Below, piece after piece: positions 12,421 to 21,746 of a stretch of DNA of 64,000 bases. The first letter of the stretch is position 1. Every line of letters begins with the position of its first letter. The notes under the pieces were generated by a model. That model was given only the letters and a program-made list of their open reading frames with translations. It was not told the DNA's origin and made no database searches. Source of the stretch: Opitutia bacterium (GTDB taxonomy: Bacteria; Verrucomicrobiota; Verrucomicrobiia; Opitutales; Opitutaceae); the NCBI GenBank assembly GCA_016187945.1, contig JACPIT010000006.1, positions 124,001 through 188,000 on the forward strand. Direction: 5' to 3'. Both the position numbers and the translations under genes were made by a program.

Positions 12421-12514
12421 AAAAATTTCAAACGCCAAACGGCCAAACTCCAAAATTGGGAGCGAGCAGCGTCGGCGTGTTTGGGATTTGGCGTTTTGGA
12501 GTTTGGACCTTGGC
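12421..12514. repeat. Inverted heptad arrays (CCAAAC family)
   Basis: Left arm 12429-12455 (AAACGCC, AAACGGCC, AAACTCC units) and right arm 12480-12512 (TTTGG pattern) are complementary. They fill the 105-base gap between the acnA start (12414) and the peroxiredoxin stop (12520). Confidence 0.7.
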
Positions 12515-12519
12515 GAAGC

Positions 12520-12993
12520 TTACTTCGCGAGCGCCGCTTTGACCTTCTCGAAGCTCGGGAGGTCTTTCGGCGTGGGCGTTTGCTCGGAGTATTTGATCAC
12601 GCCGTCCTTGCCGATGACGAACGCGGCGCGCGCCGACGTGTCGCCGACGCCGGCGAGATTCGGGAACACCACGTCGTAGGCCTTCGTGACCGTCTTGTTC
12701 AAATCGGAGAGCAGCGTGACCGTGATCTTGTTGGCCTTCGCCCAGGCCTCGTGCGTGAACGGGCTGTCGACGCTGATGCCGTAGACGGCCGCGCCGAGGT
12801 CCGCGTAGCCGGAGAGGCCGTTCGAGATGTCGCACATCTCCGCCGTGCACACGCCGGTGTAGGCCAGCGGGAAGAACAGCAACACGACCTGCTGCTTGCC
12901 GAAGTGGTCGCTGAGCTTGATGTCCTTGAGACCGTCCGCGGTCTTGGTCTTCAGGGTGAAATCCGGGGCATTGGTGCCGACTGCGAGAGCCAT
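12520..12993 (-). CDS. Peroxiredoxin (AhpC/TSA; PrxQ/AhpE-like)
   Basis: 157 residues, a single thioredoxin-fold domain that reduces peroxides in the cytoplasm. The active-site segment FFPLAYTGVCTAEMC has the peroxidatic cysteine and a second Cys five positions on (CxxxxC), as in PrxQ/Bcp proteins; the surrounding FFPLAYTGVC resembles AhpE. The conserved Thr (YTGVC) and a downstream Arg (SARAAFVI) are present. It is divergent from tyrS across a 216-base gap that likely holds both promoters. A thioredoxin-like reductant is not encoded nearby. Confidence 0.93.
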   Translation of the reverse strand: MALAVGTNAPDFTLKTKTADGLKDIKLSDHFGKQQVVLLFFPLAYTGVCTAEMCDISNGLSGYADLGAAVYGISVDSPFTHEAWAKANKITVTLLSDLNKTVTKAYDVVFPNLAGVGDTSARAAFVIGKDGVIKYSEQTPTPKDLPSFEKVKAALAK

Positions 12994-13209
12994 GGTGGAG
13001 TGTGGATTGAGGTTGTGGAGTTGGCCGAGAGGAACGGCGGCGAAAGAAGGGGCAAAGTAGAGCCCGGCTCAAGCGCGCGGCAACCCCCTTTTCGCCTTAT
13101 GAGCCGGCTTACTTTTTTCGCGGCGCTCCTCATTAGTTGCGCGCGTCCCGGCATACTCAACTCTCCCCTTGCCTCCCGCGCGGCCCCGCCCGTTAACTCG
13201 CCCCTCGTC

Positions 13210-14520
13210 ATGCACGACATCCTGGCCGAACTCGAGTGGCGTGGCCTCTACGCCGACAGCACAGACCGCGAAGCGCTCGCCCAGCGCCTCGCCGCGGGTC
13301 CGCTGACGCTGTATTGCGGCTTCGACCCGACCGCCGACTCGCTCCACGTCGGCAACCTCGTGCCGCTGTTCGCGCTCCGCCGCTTCCAACTCGCCGGCCA
13401 CCACCCGATCGCCCTCGCCGGCGGCGCCACCGGCATGGTCGGCGACCCCTCCGGCAAATCCGACGAGCGCAATCTCCAGACGCCCGAGCAGGTCGCCCAT
13501 AACATCGCCGCCGTGCGCACGCAGCTTTCCAAGTTCCTCGAGTTCGACGCCGCCAAAACTCCGGCACACAATCCCGCGCGCCTCGTTAACAACGGCGACT
13601 GGATCGGCCCGATGTCGTTCCTCGAATTCCTCCGCGACGTCGGCAAATACGTCACCGTGAATTCCATGGTCGCGAAGGACTCCGTGCGCTCCCGCATGGA
13701 AGACCGCGCCAGCGGCATCAGCTTCACGGAGTTCAGCTACATGCTGCTCCAAGGCTACGACTTCTTCCACCTGCGGAAGGAATTCAACTGCGAGCTGCAA
13801 GTCGGCGCCACCGACCAGTGGGGCAACATCACCGTCGGCACCGAGCTCACCCGCAAGAAACTCGGCGCCACCGTCTGGGGTCTCGTCTTCCCGCTGCTCA
13901 CCAAAGCCGACGGCTCGAAATACGGCAAAACGGCCACCGGCACCGTCTGGCTCGATCCGAAGAAGACCAGCCCGTATCGCTTCTACCAGTTCTTCGTGAA
14001 CGTCGACGACGCCGACGTCATCAAGCTGCTCAAGACGCTCACGTTCCTCTCGCGCGAAGAGATCGCCGCCCTCGAAGCCGAACTCACCGCCAACCCCGGC
14101 GCCCGCGCCGCGCAGAAAGCGCTCGCCCGCGAGATGACCACGCTCGTCCACGGCGCCGACGCCCTCGCCGCCGCGCTGAAGGCCAGCGAAATCCTCTTTG
14201 GCGGCTCGCTCGACGGCGTCACCGAAGCGATCTTCAACGACGTCGTCGGTGAAGTGCCGACCAAGGCGTTTAATCATGCCAGCGTGGGCGAACCGCGCGT
14301 CCCCATCGTCGATCTCGTCGTTTTTTCCGGTCTGGCGCCGTCCAAGGGCCAAGCGCGAAAAGATATCGAATCTGGTGGAATCTACGTGAACAACAACCGC
14401 GTCGACATGACGTTCACGCTCACCCCCGAGACGCTATTGTTTGACCGATATCTTCTCCTCCGGAAAGGGAAACGGAACTACGCCGTCCTCGACTGTTCGT
14501 TCGGTAAAGTCGTTTCGTAA
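13210..14520 (+). CDS. tyrS: Tyrosyl-tRNA synthetase
   Basis: 436 residues. Class I synthetase with the HIGH-like motif in GFDPTADSLHVGNL and the KMSKS-like motif KYGKTATGTVW; the C-terminal S4 RNA-binding domain has GQARKDIESGGIYVNNNRV. The start at 13210 (MHDILAELEWRG) is where homology begins. The frame is open far upstream, but that is only an open shadow of acnA. It is divergent from the peroxiredoxin gene. Confidence 0.96.
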   Translation: MHDILAELEWRGLYADSTDREALAQRLAAGPLTLYCGFDPTADSLHVGNLVPLFALRRFQLAGHHPIALAGGATGMVGDPSGKSDERNLQTPEQVAHNIAAVRTQLSKFLEFDAAKTPAHNPARLVNNGDWIGPMSFLEFLRDVGKYVTVNSMVAKDSVRSRMEDRASGISFTEFSYMLLQGYDFFHLRKEFNCELQVGATDQWGNITVGTELTRKKLGATVWGLVFPLLTKADGSKYGKTATGTVWLDPKKTSPYRFYQFFVNVDDADVIKLLKTLTFLSREEIAALEAELTANPGARAAQKALAREMTTLVHGADALAAALKASEILFGGSLDGVTEAIFNDVVGEVPTKAFNHASVGEPRVPIVDLVVFSGLAPSKGQARKDIESGGIYVNNNRVDMTFTLTPETLLFDRYLLLRKGKRNYAVLDCSFGKVVS

Positions 14521-14564
14521 TTGGGACTTCACCTCGTGACAGCCGAGTTCGCTTCGGCCGTCGC

Positions 14565-14858
14565 TCAAAAATCCGAGCGGCGGATCAGCCTCTCACTGCG
14601 CGTGACGTGCACGATGAAAACGTGTTCGCCCTCCACACGGTAGAAAACGCGGACGGGCGGCACCACGAGTTGGCGATAGCGCGTGCCGGCGAGTTCACGC
14701 GGTTTGCCTCCCGCCAACGGGAAACGCGCGAGCTGTTCCACCCGGGTGAGCACGCGCGCCACAAAGCGAGCCGCAGCCACAGGTTTATCGAGCGCGATAT
14801 GCGCCGCGATCGCGTCAAACTCGTCCAGCGCCGGATCGGACCAAATTATTTCAGCCAT
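14565..14858 (-). CDS. RelE/ParE-family toxin
   Basis: 97 residues, the usual toxin size. MAEIIWSDPALDEFDAIAAHIA, then RVEQLARFP, then a conserved tail YRQLVVPPVRVFYRVEGEHVFIVHVTRSER: the RelE/ParE beta-sheet with its basic cleft. RelE members cleave mRNA on ribosomes and ParE members poison gyrase; the sequence alone does not decide which. Its start codon lies inside the end of the upstream small gene (13-base overlap), the standard antitoxin-toxin layout. Confidence 0.87.
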   Translation of the reverse strand: MAEIIWSDPALDEFDAIAAHIALDKPVAAARFVARVLTRVEQLARFPLAGGKPRELAGTRYRQLVVPPVRVFYRVEGEHVFIVHVTRSERLIRRSDF

Positions 14859-15070
14859 CGCGCGAGCCGCTTCTTGGCCCGTGCATGCCTGGTGACCTTG
14901 CCGTCCGCGATCGCCTGCTCCCCGCGCGCCAAACCTTCCAGCAACCGCAACCTCCGCTGCATCGCTTCGTAGGCCTTGGCCTCGACCACGTAGGCGGTCA
15001 CTACGTCCTCTCGCACCATCGGGGCGGGTGACTCGCCCTGCGCATAGGTCGGATTACGCCCGCGTTTCAT
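14846..15070 (-). CDS. Probable antitoxin partner of the RelE/ParE toxin
   Basis: 74 residues from ATG at 15070 (other in-frame ATGs at 15100 and 15019). The second half, from YVVEAKAYEAMQRRLRLLEGL, is helical and ends in a strongly basic tail (RHARAKKRLARWLK), as in Phd/YefM-like antitoxins. The N-terminal DNA-binding part is short, so the family is inferred mainly from position. Overlap with the toxin suggests translational coupling and autoregulation. Confidence 0.7.
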   Translation of the reverse strand: MKRGRNPTYAQGESPAPMVREDVVTAYVVEAKAYEAMQRRLRLLEGLARGEQAIADGKVTRHARAKKRLARWLK

Positions 15071-15119
15071 TGCCGTCGGATGAAACACAACGACGTGCAC
15101 GCGTCAATCCCGTGGCCCC

Positions 15120-15788
15120 CTACTCCATCCCGATATCCTTGCACCCTGGCACCGTCGACAAGCGCGTGATCAGCTCGTGCTCGTTCGCCTTGTCGCGGAT
15201 CTTCACGACCACTTTCAGCACGATTTCGTTCGACTGGATGTTCTTCGTGAAACTCTGCGACTTCACCTCGACGTCGAGCGCCGTCAATTGCTGATGGACA
15301 CAATCCACGACGCCTGGGCCGTCCTCCGCGCGGATCGTGATCGTGTGCGTCGAGGTGTGCACGATCACGCGCTTCTCCCACTTGTCCATGATCGTGAGCG
15401 TGAACATCAGCACCGCCGCCGTGAACGTCGCGGCGAAAAAATAGCCCGCGCCCACCGCGAGGCCGATGATCGCCACCGTCCAGAGCGACGTCGCCGTCGT
15501 GAGTCCCTTGATGTTCGAGCCGAATCGGATGATCGCCCCCGCGCCGAGAAAGCCGACGCCGGAGACGACCTGCGCCGCGAGCCGCGCCGGATCGCCCAGA
15601 AAGCCCCCGGTGCGCGACTGCGCCGCGATTTGCAGCGACACGATCATCGCCAGCGTCGCGCCGATCGCGAGGATCGTGTGCGTGCGCAACCCTGCCGGCT
15701 GACTGTGCCGCTCGCGCTCCAAACCGACCAGCCCGCCGAACAACGCCGACAGCGCGAGTCGCACCACCATTTCAAATTCGGTCAACAT
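15120..15788 (-). CDS. MgtC/SapB family inner-membrane protein
   Basis: 222 residues. The N-terminal ~135 residues are the MgtC/SapB membrane domain: LFGGLVGLERERHSQPAGLRTH and VSGVGFLGAGAIIRFG are its signature motifs, with about five helices. The C-terminal ~80 residues form a soluble ACT-like domain. MgtC proteins affect Mg2+ homeostasis and ATP synthase activity in pathogens; in free-living bacteria the role is uncertain. No Mg2+ transporter or riboswitch is visible next to it. Confidence 0.9.
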   Translation of the reverse strand: MLTEFEMVVRLALSALFGGLVGLERERHSQPAGLRTHTILAIGATLAMIVSLQIAAQSRTGGFLGDPARLAAQVVSGVGFLGAGAIIRFGSNIKGLTTATSLWTVAIIGLAVGAGYFFAATFTAAVLMFTLTIMDKWEKRVIVHTSTHTITIRAEDGPGVVDCVHQQLTALDVEVKSQSFTKNIQSNEIVLKVVVKIRDKANEHELITRLSTVPGCKDIGME

Positions 15789-15904
15789 CGAGTGGCCGCA
15801 GCCGGCACACCGGCCGCCGCGGCTGCATTACTTATCGGCACAACCGGCGCCAAACTCAACTGCGGAGCGATTCTGCGCCTTGCTGCCGAACCGCCCATCG
15901 ATCC

Positions 15905-15977
15905 GTAGGGGCGCAGTCTTGCTGCGTCCCTGTCGCAACACGCCCGAGCGAAGGGCGCAGCAAGTCTGCGCCCCTAC
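15905..15977. repeat. REPIN-like inverted repeat (GTAGGGGCGCAG family)
   Basis: Left arm starts GTAGGGGCGCAG, right arm ends CTGCGCCCCTAC; each arm can also fold on itself. It lies in the 286-base gap between the DUF1338 and MgtC genes, where I see no gene. A separate GC-rich palindrome is near 15,795-15,825. Confidence 0.7.
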
Positions 15978-16074
15978 AAGCGCCGGCATCGGAACCCGAG
16001 CGACAGCGCCGGCGCACCGTCAGCGCGAAGATTCACGTGCACTCGCGTCCCTTCGCGGCCCCGGCGCCTCCCCC

Positions 16075-17781
16075 TTATTGCTCCCGCAACCCGAGTTCGC
16101 GCAGCGTCGCCGCGCGCGACTCGGCTTCAAGTGCAGCGTAGGTTTCGTTCGGGTCGATGATCGTGCGACCGAGAATTTCCTCGAGCTGCGCCTGCGTGTA
16201 AGTCGGCTTCGCGTGCGCCGTCGACTGCGTGCCGTATTGCTGGAGATTTGAAGCGAAGATGCCCGCGGCGCTGATCGGCAAAAAATCCTCGTAGCGCAGC
16301 CCGTCGATCGCGACGAAGCCCGCGCGCGCGAGCGCGACGAGGAGACGCGTCTCGGCTACGAGGTGCGCGTCGCGGTCCCCCGCGACGCCTGTCGCCGCCG
16401 GGGACAGCGGCGACCACCTTTTGAATCCGCCATCTTTCGCTGCCGCGCGCCCCGCCGCCGTCGCGCTGAAGCGCGCAAACACCAGCCCCTGTTCCACCAG
16501 CTCGAACAGTTGCTTTGGGAACGGCGCGAACGCCTCGCTCGCGAGCCGCTCGTAGGCCGCGAAATCCTTCTTCGCGAGCCCCGGATGTCTCTCTTTCGCC
16601 GCGTCCGCCGCGGCGAGGCAGCGGTCGTAGAGTTCGCGGCCCTTCGGCGTCGTCGCGTAGAAGCGCTGCTCGATCTCGCCGAAGCGCGCGGTGTGCGTCG
16701 AGTTCACGATGGTGCCGTCGGGATTGGTGAATTGCACGGGCTCGGTCAGCGCCTTGTAGGAATCCTGCCGGAGCAGCACGGGCGTGTCCGCGGCCGGTCC
16801 TTCGGTCGAGTCTTTGAAACCCGAGTGCTTGTGCCGCGAGAGGTTCAAGTCGTCCTGCTTCAGACGCTTCGTGAGCGCGTCGACGTTCGCGGCCGCCGCG
16901 CCGGCTGGCAGTTCCACGAGCTCGAACGCGGCGAGTTCCTCCGCCGCGAGATGTTTGAAGTGGAGCCGCAGGTAGTCGCGGTCGCATTGCGCCACTAAGT
17001 GTTCGAGCGCGAGCGTCACGTGCGCGCGAAACGCCGCCTCGCCGATCTCGCCAAGGCAGAACTTCATCGCGCTCGTGTAGACGTCCATCCACAGCGTGTT
17101 CGGCGTGAGATGATTCAGGTGGTGCGACTCGAAGCACGCGATGTCCGCCGCGATCTTGAAACCGGCCTTGCTCAGCGCTTCGTAGAGCGCGTGATCCCGC
17201 GCATGGCCGGTCCATTTGAAAATCCGCCCGGTCGCCTCGCGCATCAGCGCCTCGGCGTCGCCCGAGCTCAGGCCGCCGTCGCGCTCACCTTGTTCGATCA
17301 GGCGCTTCGCCTCGACGGAAAACACCTGCCGCGTGGCCAGCAACGCCTCGATCCGCGCGCGCGTCGCCGGATCGAAGTAGTCCGTCATCAACAGCGACGT
17401 GAAGACGCGGTGCTCGGGGTTCAGCCGCGAGCGAAACGCCGTCGCGATGATCGGCTGACTCTTCGCGCCGACGTTCGTCATGTCGTAGAACGCATGCGGC
17501 TCCATCGCGAACTGCGCGAAGAACCGCCCGATCCAGCGATACTCGTCGGGCCGCCCGATGCGGATGGCGCCGTGACGCTCGCCGCTCGTTTTCTCGAGTT
17601 GCTCAGCGGTGATCGCGAAGCCGCGCCAGAGCTGGCCGAGCAACGTGCCGATCGCCTCGTTGCAGACGCGATTCACGAGGAGCGATTTGTCGTAGAGTGG
17701 CACCTCGCTCCCGAACATGCGCGAGAGTTCGGCAAACAGCCGGTGCTGCATCTCCAGTTTGTCGGCATGGACGGCAGGCAT
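16075..17781 (-). CDS. DUF1338 / HglS-YdcJ family 2-oxoadipate dioxygenase/decarboxylase
   Basis: 568 residues. Family members are Fe(II) enzymes of the VOC fold; characterised HglS turns 2-oxoadipate into D-2-hydroxyglutarate in lysine breakdown. Visible family segments include LMTDYFDP (~residue 127), FESHHLNHLTPNT (~220) and FTNPDGTIVNSTHTARFGEIEQRFY. It is about 100 residues longer than YdcJ/HglS. Part of the extra length (residues ~448-475) covers a GTCGCCGC...GCGGCGAC hairpin at 16391-16414, which looks like a repeat inserted in frame. No other lysine-degradation genes are nearby. Confidence 0.85.
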   Translation of the reverse strand: MPAVHADKLEMQHRLFAELSRMFGSEVPLYDKSLLVNRVCNEAIGTLLGQLWRGFAITAEQLEKTSGERHGAIRIGRPDEYRWIGRFFAQFAMEPHAFYDMTNVGAKSQPIIATAFRSRLNPEHRVFTSLLMTDYFDPATRARIEALLATRQVFSVEAKRLIEQGERDGGLSSGDAEALMREATGRIFKWTGHARDHALYEALSKAGFKIAADIACFESHHLNHLTPNTLWMDVYTSAMKFCLGEIGEAAFRAHVTLALEHLVAQCDRDYLRLHFKHLAAEELAAFELVELPAGAAAANVDALTKRLKQDDLNLSRHKHSGFKDSTEGPAADTPVLLRQDSYKALTEPVQFTNPDGTIVNSTHTARFGEIEQRFYATTPKGRELYDRCLAAADAAKERHPGLAKKDFAAYERLASEAFAPFPKQLFELVEQGLVFARFSATAAGRAAAKDGGFKRWSPLSPAATGVAGDRDAHLVAETRLLVALARAGFVAIDGLRYEDFLPISAAGIFASNLQQYGTQSTAHAKPTYTQAQLEEILGRTIIDPNETYAALEAESRAATLRELGLREQ

Positions 17782-17864
17782 GAGAACGGCCTAGGAAACC
17801 GTCGCCGGCCGCGAAAGCAAGGTGCCACACGTTCGCCCAATGCCCCAACGCCGACAATCAGGAG

Positions 17865-20800
17865 TCAGCCTCTCCTGCGATCGCCTGTCACCACGAGGCG
17901 GAACCGAAACGCACTCGCCGCTCCCGCGAGCGCGATGAACACCCAACTCGGCGCGCCTCCGCCACCACCGGAACCACTGCCGCCCGTGGCGCCGCCATTC
18001 GACGGTGGCGGAGGCGGCGTCGTGATGGTGAGCGTTGCCAAACTGCTCGTGGTCGAGCCCCACGAATTCGTCACCACCACCGAGTAGCTCGCCGCGTCGG
18101 TGCTGGCGACCGAGCTGAGGGTGTAGGTCGCGTTGGTCGCTCCGGCGATGTCGACGTTGTTCTTCTTCCATTGGTAAGTGAGCGTGCCTTCGCCCGTGGC
18201 GCTGACGGAGAACGACGCGCTGCCCCCGGTGTTGACGCTGACGCTGGCGGGTTGCGTCGCGATCACCGGCACGTTGCCGACGACGGCGAGGGTGGACACC
18301 ACGCCGGCTGGAGTGATCTTCCGGATCGCGCCGTTGCCGGTGTCGGCGATGTAGAGGTTGCGCGCGCCGTCGAATGCCAAGGCTTCGGGAGCGTTGAACA
18401 AAGCTTGCGCCGCCGATCCGTCGGCGAGTCCGCTCACCGTCGGCACACCGGCAAACGTCGTCACGAAACCGGTCGTATCGACCTTGCGGATGGTGTGATT
18501 GCCGGTGTCGGCAATGTAGAGATTGCCGTCGCCATCCATGGCGAGGCCGGTGGGTTTGTTGAATCGCGCAGCGGTTCGCGAGCCGTTCGTCGCACCGGCG
18601 CTGCTCGGCGCACCGAGATAGGTGCCGACTTGGCCGTTGGGGAGAATGACGCGAATCGTGTTACTGCCTTGGTCGGAAACAAAGATCGTGCCGTAGCCGT
18701 TGTTGCCGTTGCTCCATGACATCGAGCCGAAGGTATCGCGGCGCACCACGATGCCGGTCGGCAGGTTCAGACCGGCTGCGGTGCCGACGCCGTCGGCGAA
18801 TCCGGGTGAGCCGGCGCGTCCGGCCAACGTGGTGACGCGACCGCCCGAGATCATGCGCACGAGATGATTGGATTGATCGGCGACGAGGTAGTTGCCCGCG
18901 AGGTCGGCGCTCATGCCGACGGGCGCGTAGAATGTGGCGGACGCATTCTCGGCGTCGACGGCGCCCGCAGCGCCGGTGCCGGCGACCGTGTTCACGAGAC
19001 CGACGGCGGAGACGGAGCGGATCGTGTTGTTGCCGGTGTCGGCGAGCACGAGCGAACCGTCGTCCGCGAGCACGAAGCCGCCGGGCTCATTGAACCGCGC
19101 ACTGGTGCCGATGCCGTTGATCGCACCGGACTGCCCGAGTTGGCCGGCGATGACCGAGAGCTTCAGATCCGCGCCGATCTTCGCCACCGTGTGCGTGGCA
19201 GCATCGGTCACGTAGAGATGGCCGCTTTTGTCGACGACGAGCGCCACCGGCAGCCCGAGCGGGCTTGCGATCACAGTGAGCTTCGAGGCGGGACTGGTGG
19301 CCGTGAACTGGCCATTCGTGACGACGTAACGATAGAGAAAATTGTTCATCGCGGCGGTCGGCTGGAGGATTTCGAGCATGGTCGAGTGCACCCCGGCGTA
19401 GGTCGCACCATCGGTGAGGTCCGTCCAAGTCGTGCCGTTATCCGTGGAAATTTGCCAGGTGACGGAGCCGCGTCCGCCCGTCTGCGCGCGGAACGCGACC
19501 TCTTTGCCGCTGATCGCGGTTTGCTCCGCGAGCAGCGAAACCGCAAAGCCGAGCGTCGTCACTGTCTGCGTGACCGAGCCGGCGGCGTTGGTCACCGCGA
19601 TGCTGTAGACGCCCGCTGAATCGATCGATGCGGACGAAAGGGTGAGCGTGGACGCGGTCGCGCCTGCGAGATCGACGCCGTCTTTTTTCCATTGGTAGGA
19701 AAACGGCGCCGTGCCCGCGGCGCTGACGGACATCGTCACGGAGCCGCCCGCGGTGACCGATTCCGGGGCCGAGAGCACGGTCACGGTGGGAGGGACGATC
19801 ACGGTCAGCAACGCCGGGCGATCCCCGGGCTTCAGGACCGGGCCGGGAGTGTTGCGGTTCGATGCCCCCGCGTCGCCCAGTTGTCCGTAGTAACCGTAAC
19901 CCATCGCCAGCAGCGATCCGTCCGTGGGTCGGAAAAAAGAGTGATAGTAGCCGCCAGAAACCGTCGCGACCGAACTCGCGATCGCGACCGGCGCGTAGCG
20001 GTTCGTGTTGGTGCCATCGCCCAACTGACCGTAGCTGTTGCCACCCATGCCCCACAGGCTTCCATCCGTCCTGACGTAGAGCGAGTGATCGTAGCCGGCG
20101 GCGGCAGTCGCGACGCGCGAATCGATCATCACGGGAGAATAGTAAGTGCCGTAGCTCGTGCCGGTGCCGAGCGGTCCGTTGTAGTTGTAACCCGTGCCCC
20201 AAAGCGTGCCGTCGGTTTTCACAAAGAGCATGTGCAGGTTGCCGGCCGATACGCTGTCGACACCGGTGGCGACTTGCACCGGCAAGTAGCGGTGCGTGCT
20301 CGTGCCGTCTCCAAGCGAGCCGTAGTAGTTGTTGCCCATCGCCCACAACGTCCCGTCCGTCTTCACGAAATAGCTTTGGCTGCCGGCCGCCGCGATCGTG
20401 CGCACGTTCGAGGCGACCGACACCGGGGAAAGTCGGTTGCTGCTCGAGCCATCGCCCAACTGACCGTAGTAGTTGTAGCCCGTCGCCCACAGCGTGCCGT
20501 CCGTTTTCAGAAAAAGGCTGTGGTTGCCGCCCGCCGCGATCGCGGCGACGCCCGAAGCGATTTGCACCGGTGACAGCCGGTTCGTTCCGGAACCGTCGCC
20601 GAGTTGACCCGCGCCATTGTTGCCCATGCCCCACAACGTCCCGTCTGATTTCAGAAAGAGAGCATGGTAAGCGCCGGTCGATACCGCCGTCACGCCCGTC
20701 GCAATCTGCACGGGCAGGAAGCGGGTGTTCGTCGTGCCATCGCCGAGCTGGCCGTAGTAGTTGTTGCCGACGCCCCACAACGTCCCGTCCGCGCTGGTGA

Positions 20801-21224
20801 ACAGACTGAACATGTAGCCGGCCGAAAACGCCGGCCCGAATCCCGTGTAAGTGCGCGCGGAGCCGACGCTGTTCGTCACTTCGACGGCGTAGATGCCCGC
20901 GTCGCCGAGCTGCACATTGGTCAACGTGTAGCTGGCGCTCGTCGCGCCGGCTATCGGCGTCGTTCCGCGATACCATTGGTAACTTAACGGCGCCGTGCCC
21001 GAAGCCGAGACGGAGAAAGTCGCGTTTTGTCCGAGCACGACCGTTTGCGACGCGGGAGCCTGCGTGATCTCCGGCGCGGTCTGGGCCATCGACCATACCG
21101 GCAGCGCCGCGACCGTCACCATCGCAGCCGCGCGCACGGAGCGTCGCATCGCGTTTCCGACCGTGCTAAATCGACGGCACAGGCGTTCGAGTCGAAAGGG
21201 AGAGACCGCATTCATGGCGTTCAT
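17865..21224 (-). CDS. Giant secreted RCC1/NHL/Ig repeat protein with Gly-rich C-terminal anchor
   Basis: 1119 residues. Order: signal peptide (~residues 25-50, ending SMAQTAP), an Ig-like domain (~50-130), about seven RCC1-type repeats (~135-480, each with TDGTLW.G.NYYGQLGDG), two Ig-like regions (~485-690), about five NHL repeats (~690-980; YIADTGNHTIRKV pattern), a final Ig domain, then a Pro/Gly linker, GGGGGAPSW, a hydrophobic helix and a basic tail. The tail resembles GlyGly-CTERM sorting signals. A GGAGGG Shine-Dalgarno 8 bases before ATG 21224 decides the start. Probably a surface adhesin or interaction scaffold (inference). Confidence 0.87.
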   Translation of the reverse strand: MNAMNAVSPFRLERLCRRFSTVGNAMRRSVRAAAMVTVAALPVWSMAQTAPEITQAPASQTVVLGQNATFSVSASGTAPLSYQWYRGTTPIAGATSASYTLTNVQLGDAGIYAVEVTNSVGSARTYTGFGPAFSAGYMFSLFTSADGTLWGVGNNYYGQLGDGTTNTRFLPVQIATGVTAVSTGAYHALFLKSDGTLWGMGNNGAGQLGDGSGTNRLSPVQIASGVAAIAAGGNHSLFLKTDGTLWATGYNYYGQLGDGSSSNRLSPVSVASNVRTIAAAGSQSYFVKTDGTLWAMGNNYYGSLGDGTSTHRYLPVQVATGVDSVSAGNLHMLFVKTDGTLWGTGYNYNGPLGTGTSYGTYYSPVMIDSRVATAAAGYDHSLYVRTDGSLWGMGGNSYGQLGDGTNTNRYAPVAIASSVATVSGGYYHSFFRPTDGSLLAMGYGYYGQLGDAGASNRNTPGPVLKPGDRPALLTVIVPPTVTVLSAPESVTAGGSVTMSVSAAGTAPFSYQWKKDGVDLAGATASTLTLSSASIDSAGVYSIAVTNAAGSVTQTVTTLGFAVSLLAEQTAISGKEVAFRAQTGGRGSVTWQISTDNGTTWTDLTDGATYAGVHSTMLEILQPTAAMNNFLYRYVVTNGQFTATSPASKLTVIASPLGLPVALVVDKSGHLYVTDAATHTVAKIGADLKLSVIAGQLGQSGAINGIGTSARFNEPGGFVLADDGSLVLADTGNNTIRSVSAVGLVNTVAGTGAAGAVDAENASATFYAPVGMSADLAGNYLVADQSNHLVRMISGGRVTTLAGRAGSPGFADGVGTAAGLNLPTGIVVRRDTFGSMSWSNGNNGYGTIFVSDQGSNTIRVILPNGQVGTYLGAPSSAGATNGSRTAARFNKPTGLAMDGDGNLYIADTGNHTIRKVDTTGFVTTFAGVPTVSGLADGSAAQALFNAPEALAFDGARNLYIADTGNGAIRKITPAGVVSTLAVVGNVPVIATQPASVSVNTGGSASFSVSATGEGTLTYQWKKNNVDIAGATNATYTLSSVASTDAASYSVVVTNSWGSTTSSLATLTITTPPPPPSNGGATGGSGSGGGGGAPSWVFIALAGAASAFRFRLVVTGDRRRG

Positions 21225-21300
21225 GGGCTTTGCCCTCCATGACAAGCCTCGCCCCCCGACCCGCTACTCGCTGCCCCCCGTCGCCGCAGTCTCGATCGCG

Positions 21301-21618
21301 TTACGACGCCGTGAATTTCAATCCGACGATGCCCGCCACGATCAGCACCATGCATGCGAGGCGCGCGGCAGTGGCCGGCTCTTTGAACAACACGATGCCG
21401 GCGATCGCCGTGCCGACGGCGCCGATCCCCGTCCAGATCGCGTAGCTCGTGCCGAGCGGCAGACCTTTCACCGCCTGCGCGAGACACCAGAAACTCGCGA
21501 GCATCAGCACGACCGTGACGACACTCGGCCCCAGCTTCGAGAAGCCGTCCGTGTATTTCAGCCCGACCGCCCAGGAAATCTCGAGCAGCCCGGCAACGAT
21601 GAGCCAGAGCCAAGGCAT
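21301..21618 (-). CDS. sugE: SugE/Gdx-type small multidrug resistance transporter
   Basis: 105 residues, four membrane helices. MPWLWLIVAGLLEISWAVGLKYTDGFSKL has the essential membrane Glu and the WAVGLKYT motif of the SugE/Gdx subgroup, which exports guanidinium in exchange for protons; LGTSYAIWTGIGAVGTA is the SMR signature. The start at 21618 matches the family N-terminus. I found no guanidine riboswitch in the upstream 280 bases, which hold a CCAAAC inverted repeat instead. Confidence 0.93.
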   Translation of the reverse strand: MPWLWLIVAGLLEISWAVGLKYTDGFSKLGPSVVTVVLMLASFWCLAQAVKGLPLGTSYAIWTGIGAVGTAIAGIVLFKEPATAARLACMVLIVAGIVGLKFTAS

Positions 21619-21627
21619 GGCCCGACT

Positions 21628-21746
21628 GAAACCCCAAACTCCAAATGCCAAACTCCAAAGCACGCTCGCCGTGCGACGCATCGCCGCGCGAGACATCAGC
21701 GCGCGCAGACTTTGGCCTTTGGACGCTTGGCGTTTGCGATTTCCCA
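21628..21746. repeat. Inverted heptad arrays (CCAAAC family)
   Basis: Left arm 21628-21660 has AAACCCC, AAACTCC, AAATGCC, AAACTCC in strict seven-base register. Right arm 21711-21746 is the complementary TTTGG pattern. The ~50-base interior is not recognisable. It lies between the divergent sugE and ferredoxin-oxidoreductase genes. Confidence 0.75.

Noticed and set aside
12994-13209. A short hydrophobic N-terminal extension of tyrS (from the ATG near 13,099)
   Set aside because: Homology to TyrS begins at 13210 and cytoplasmic synthetases have no signal peptide; the region is the divergent promoter gap.
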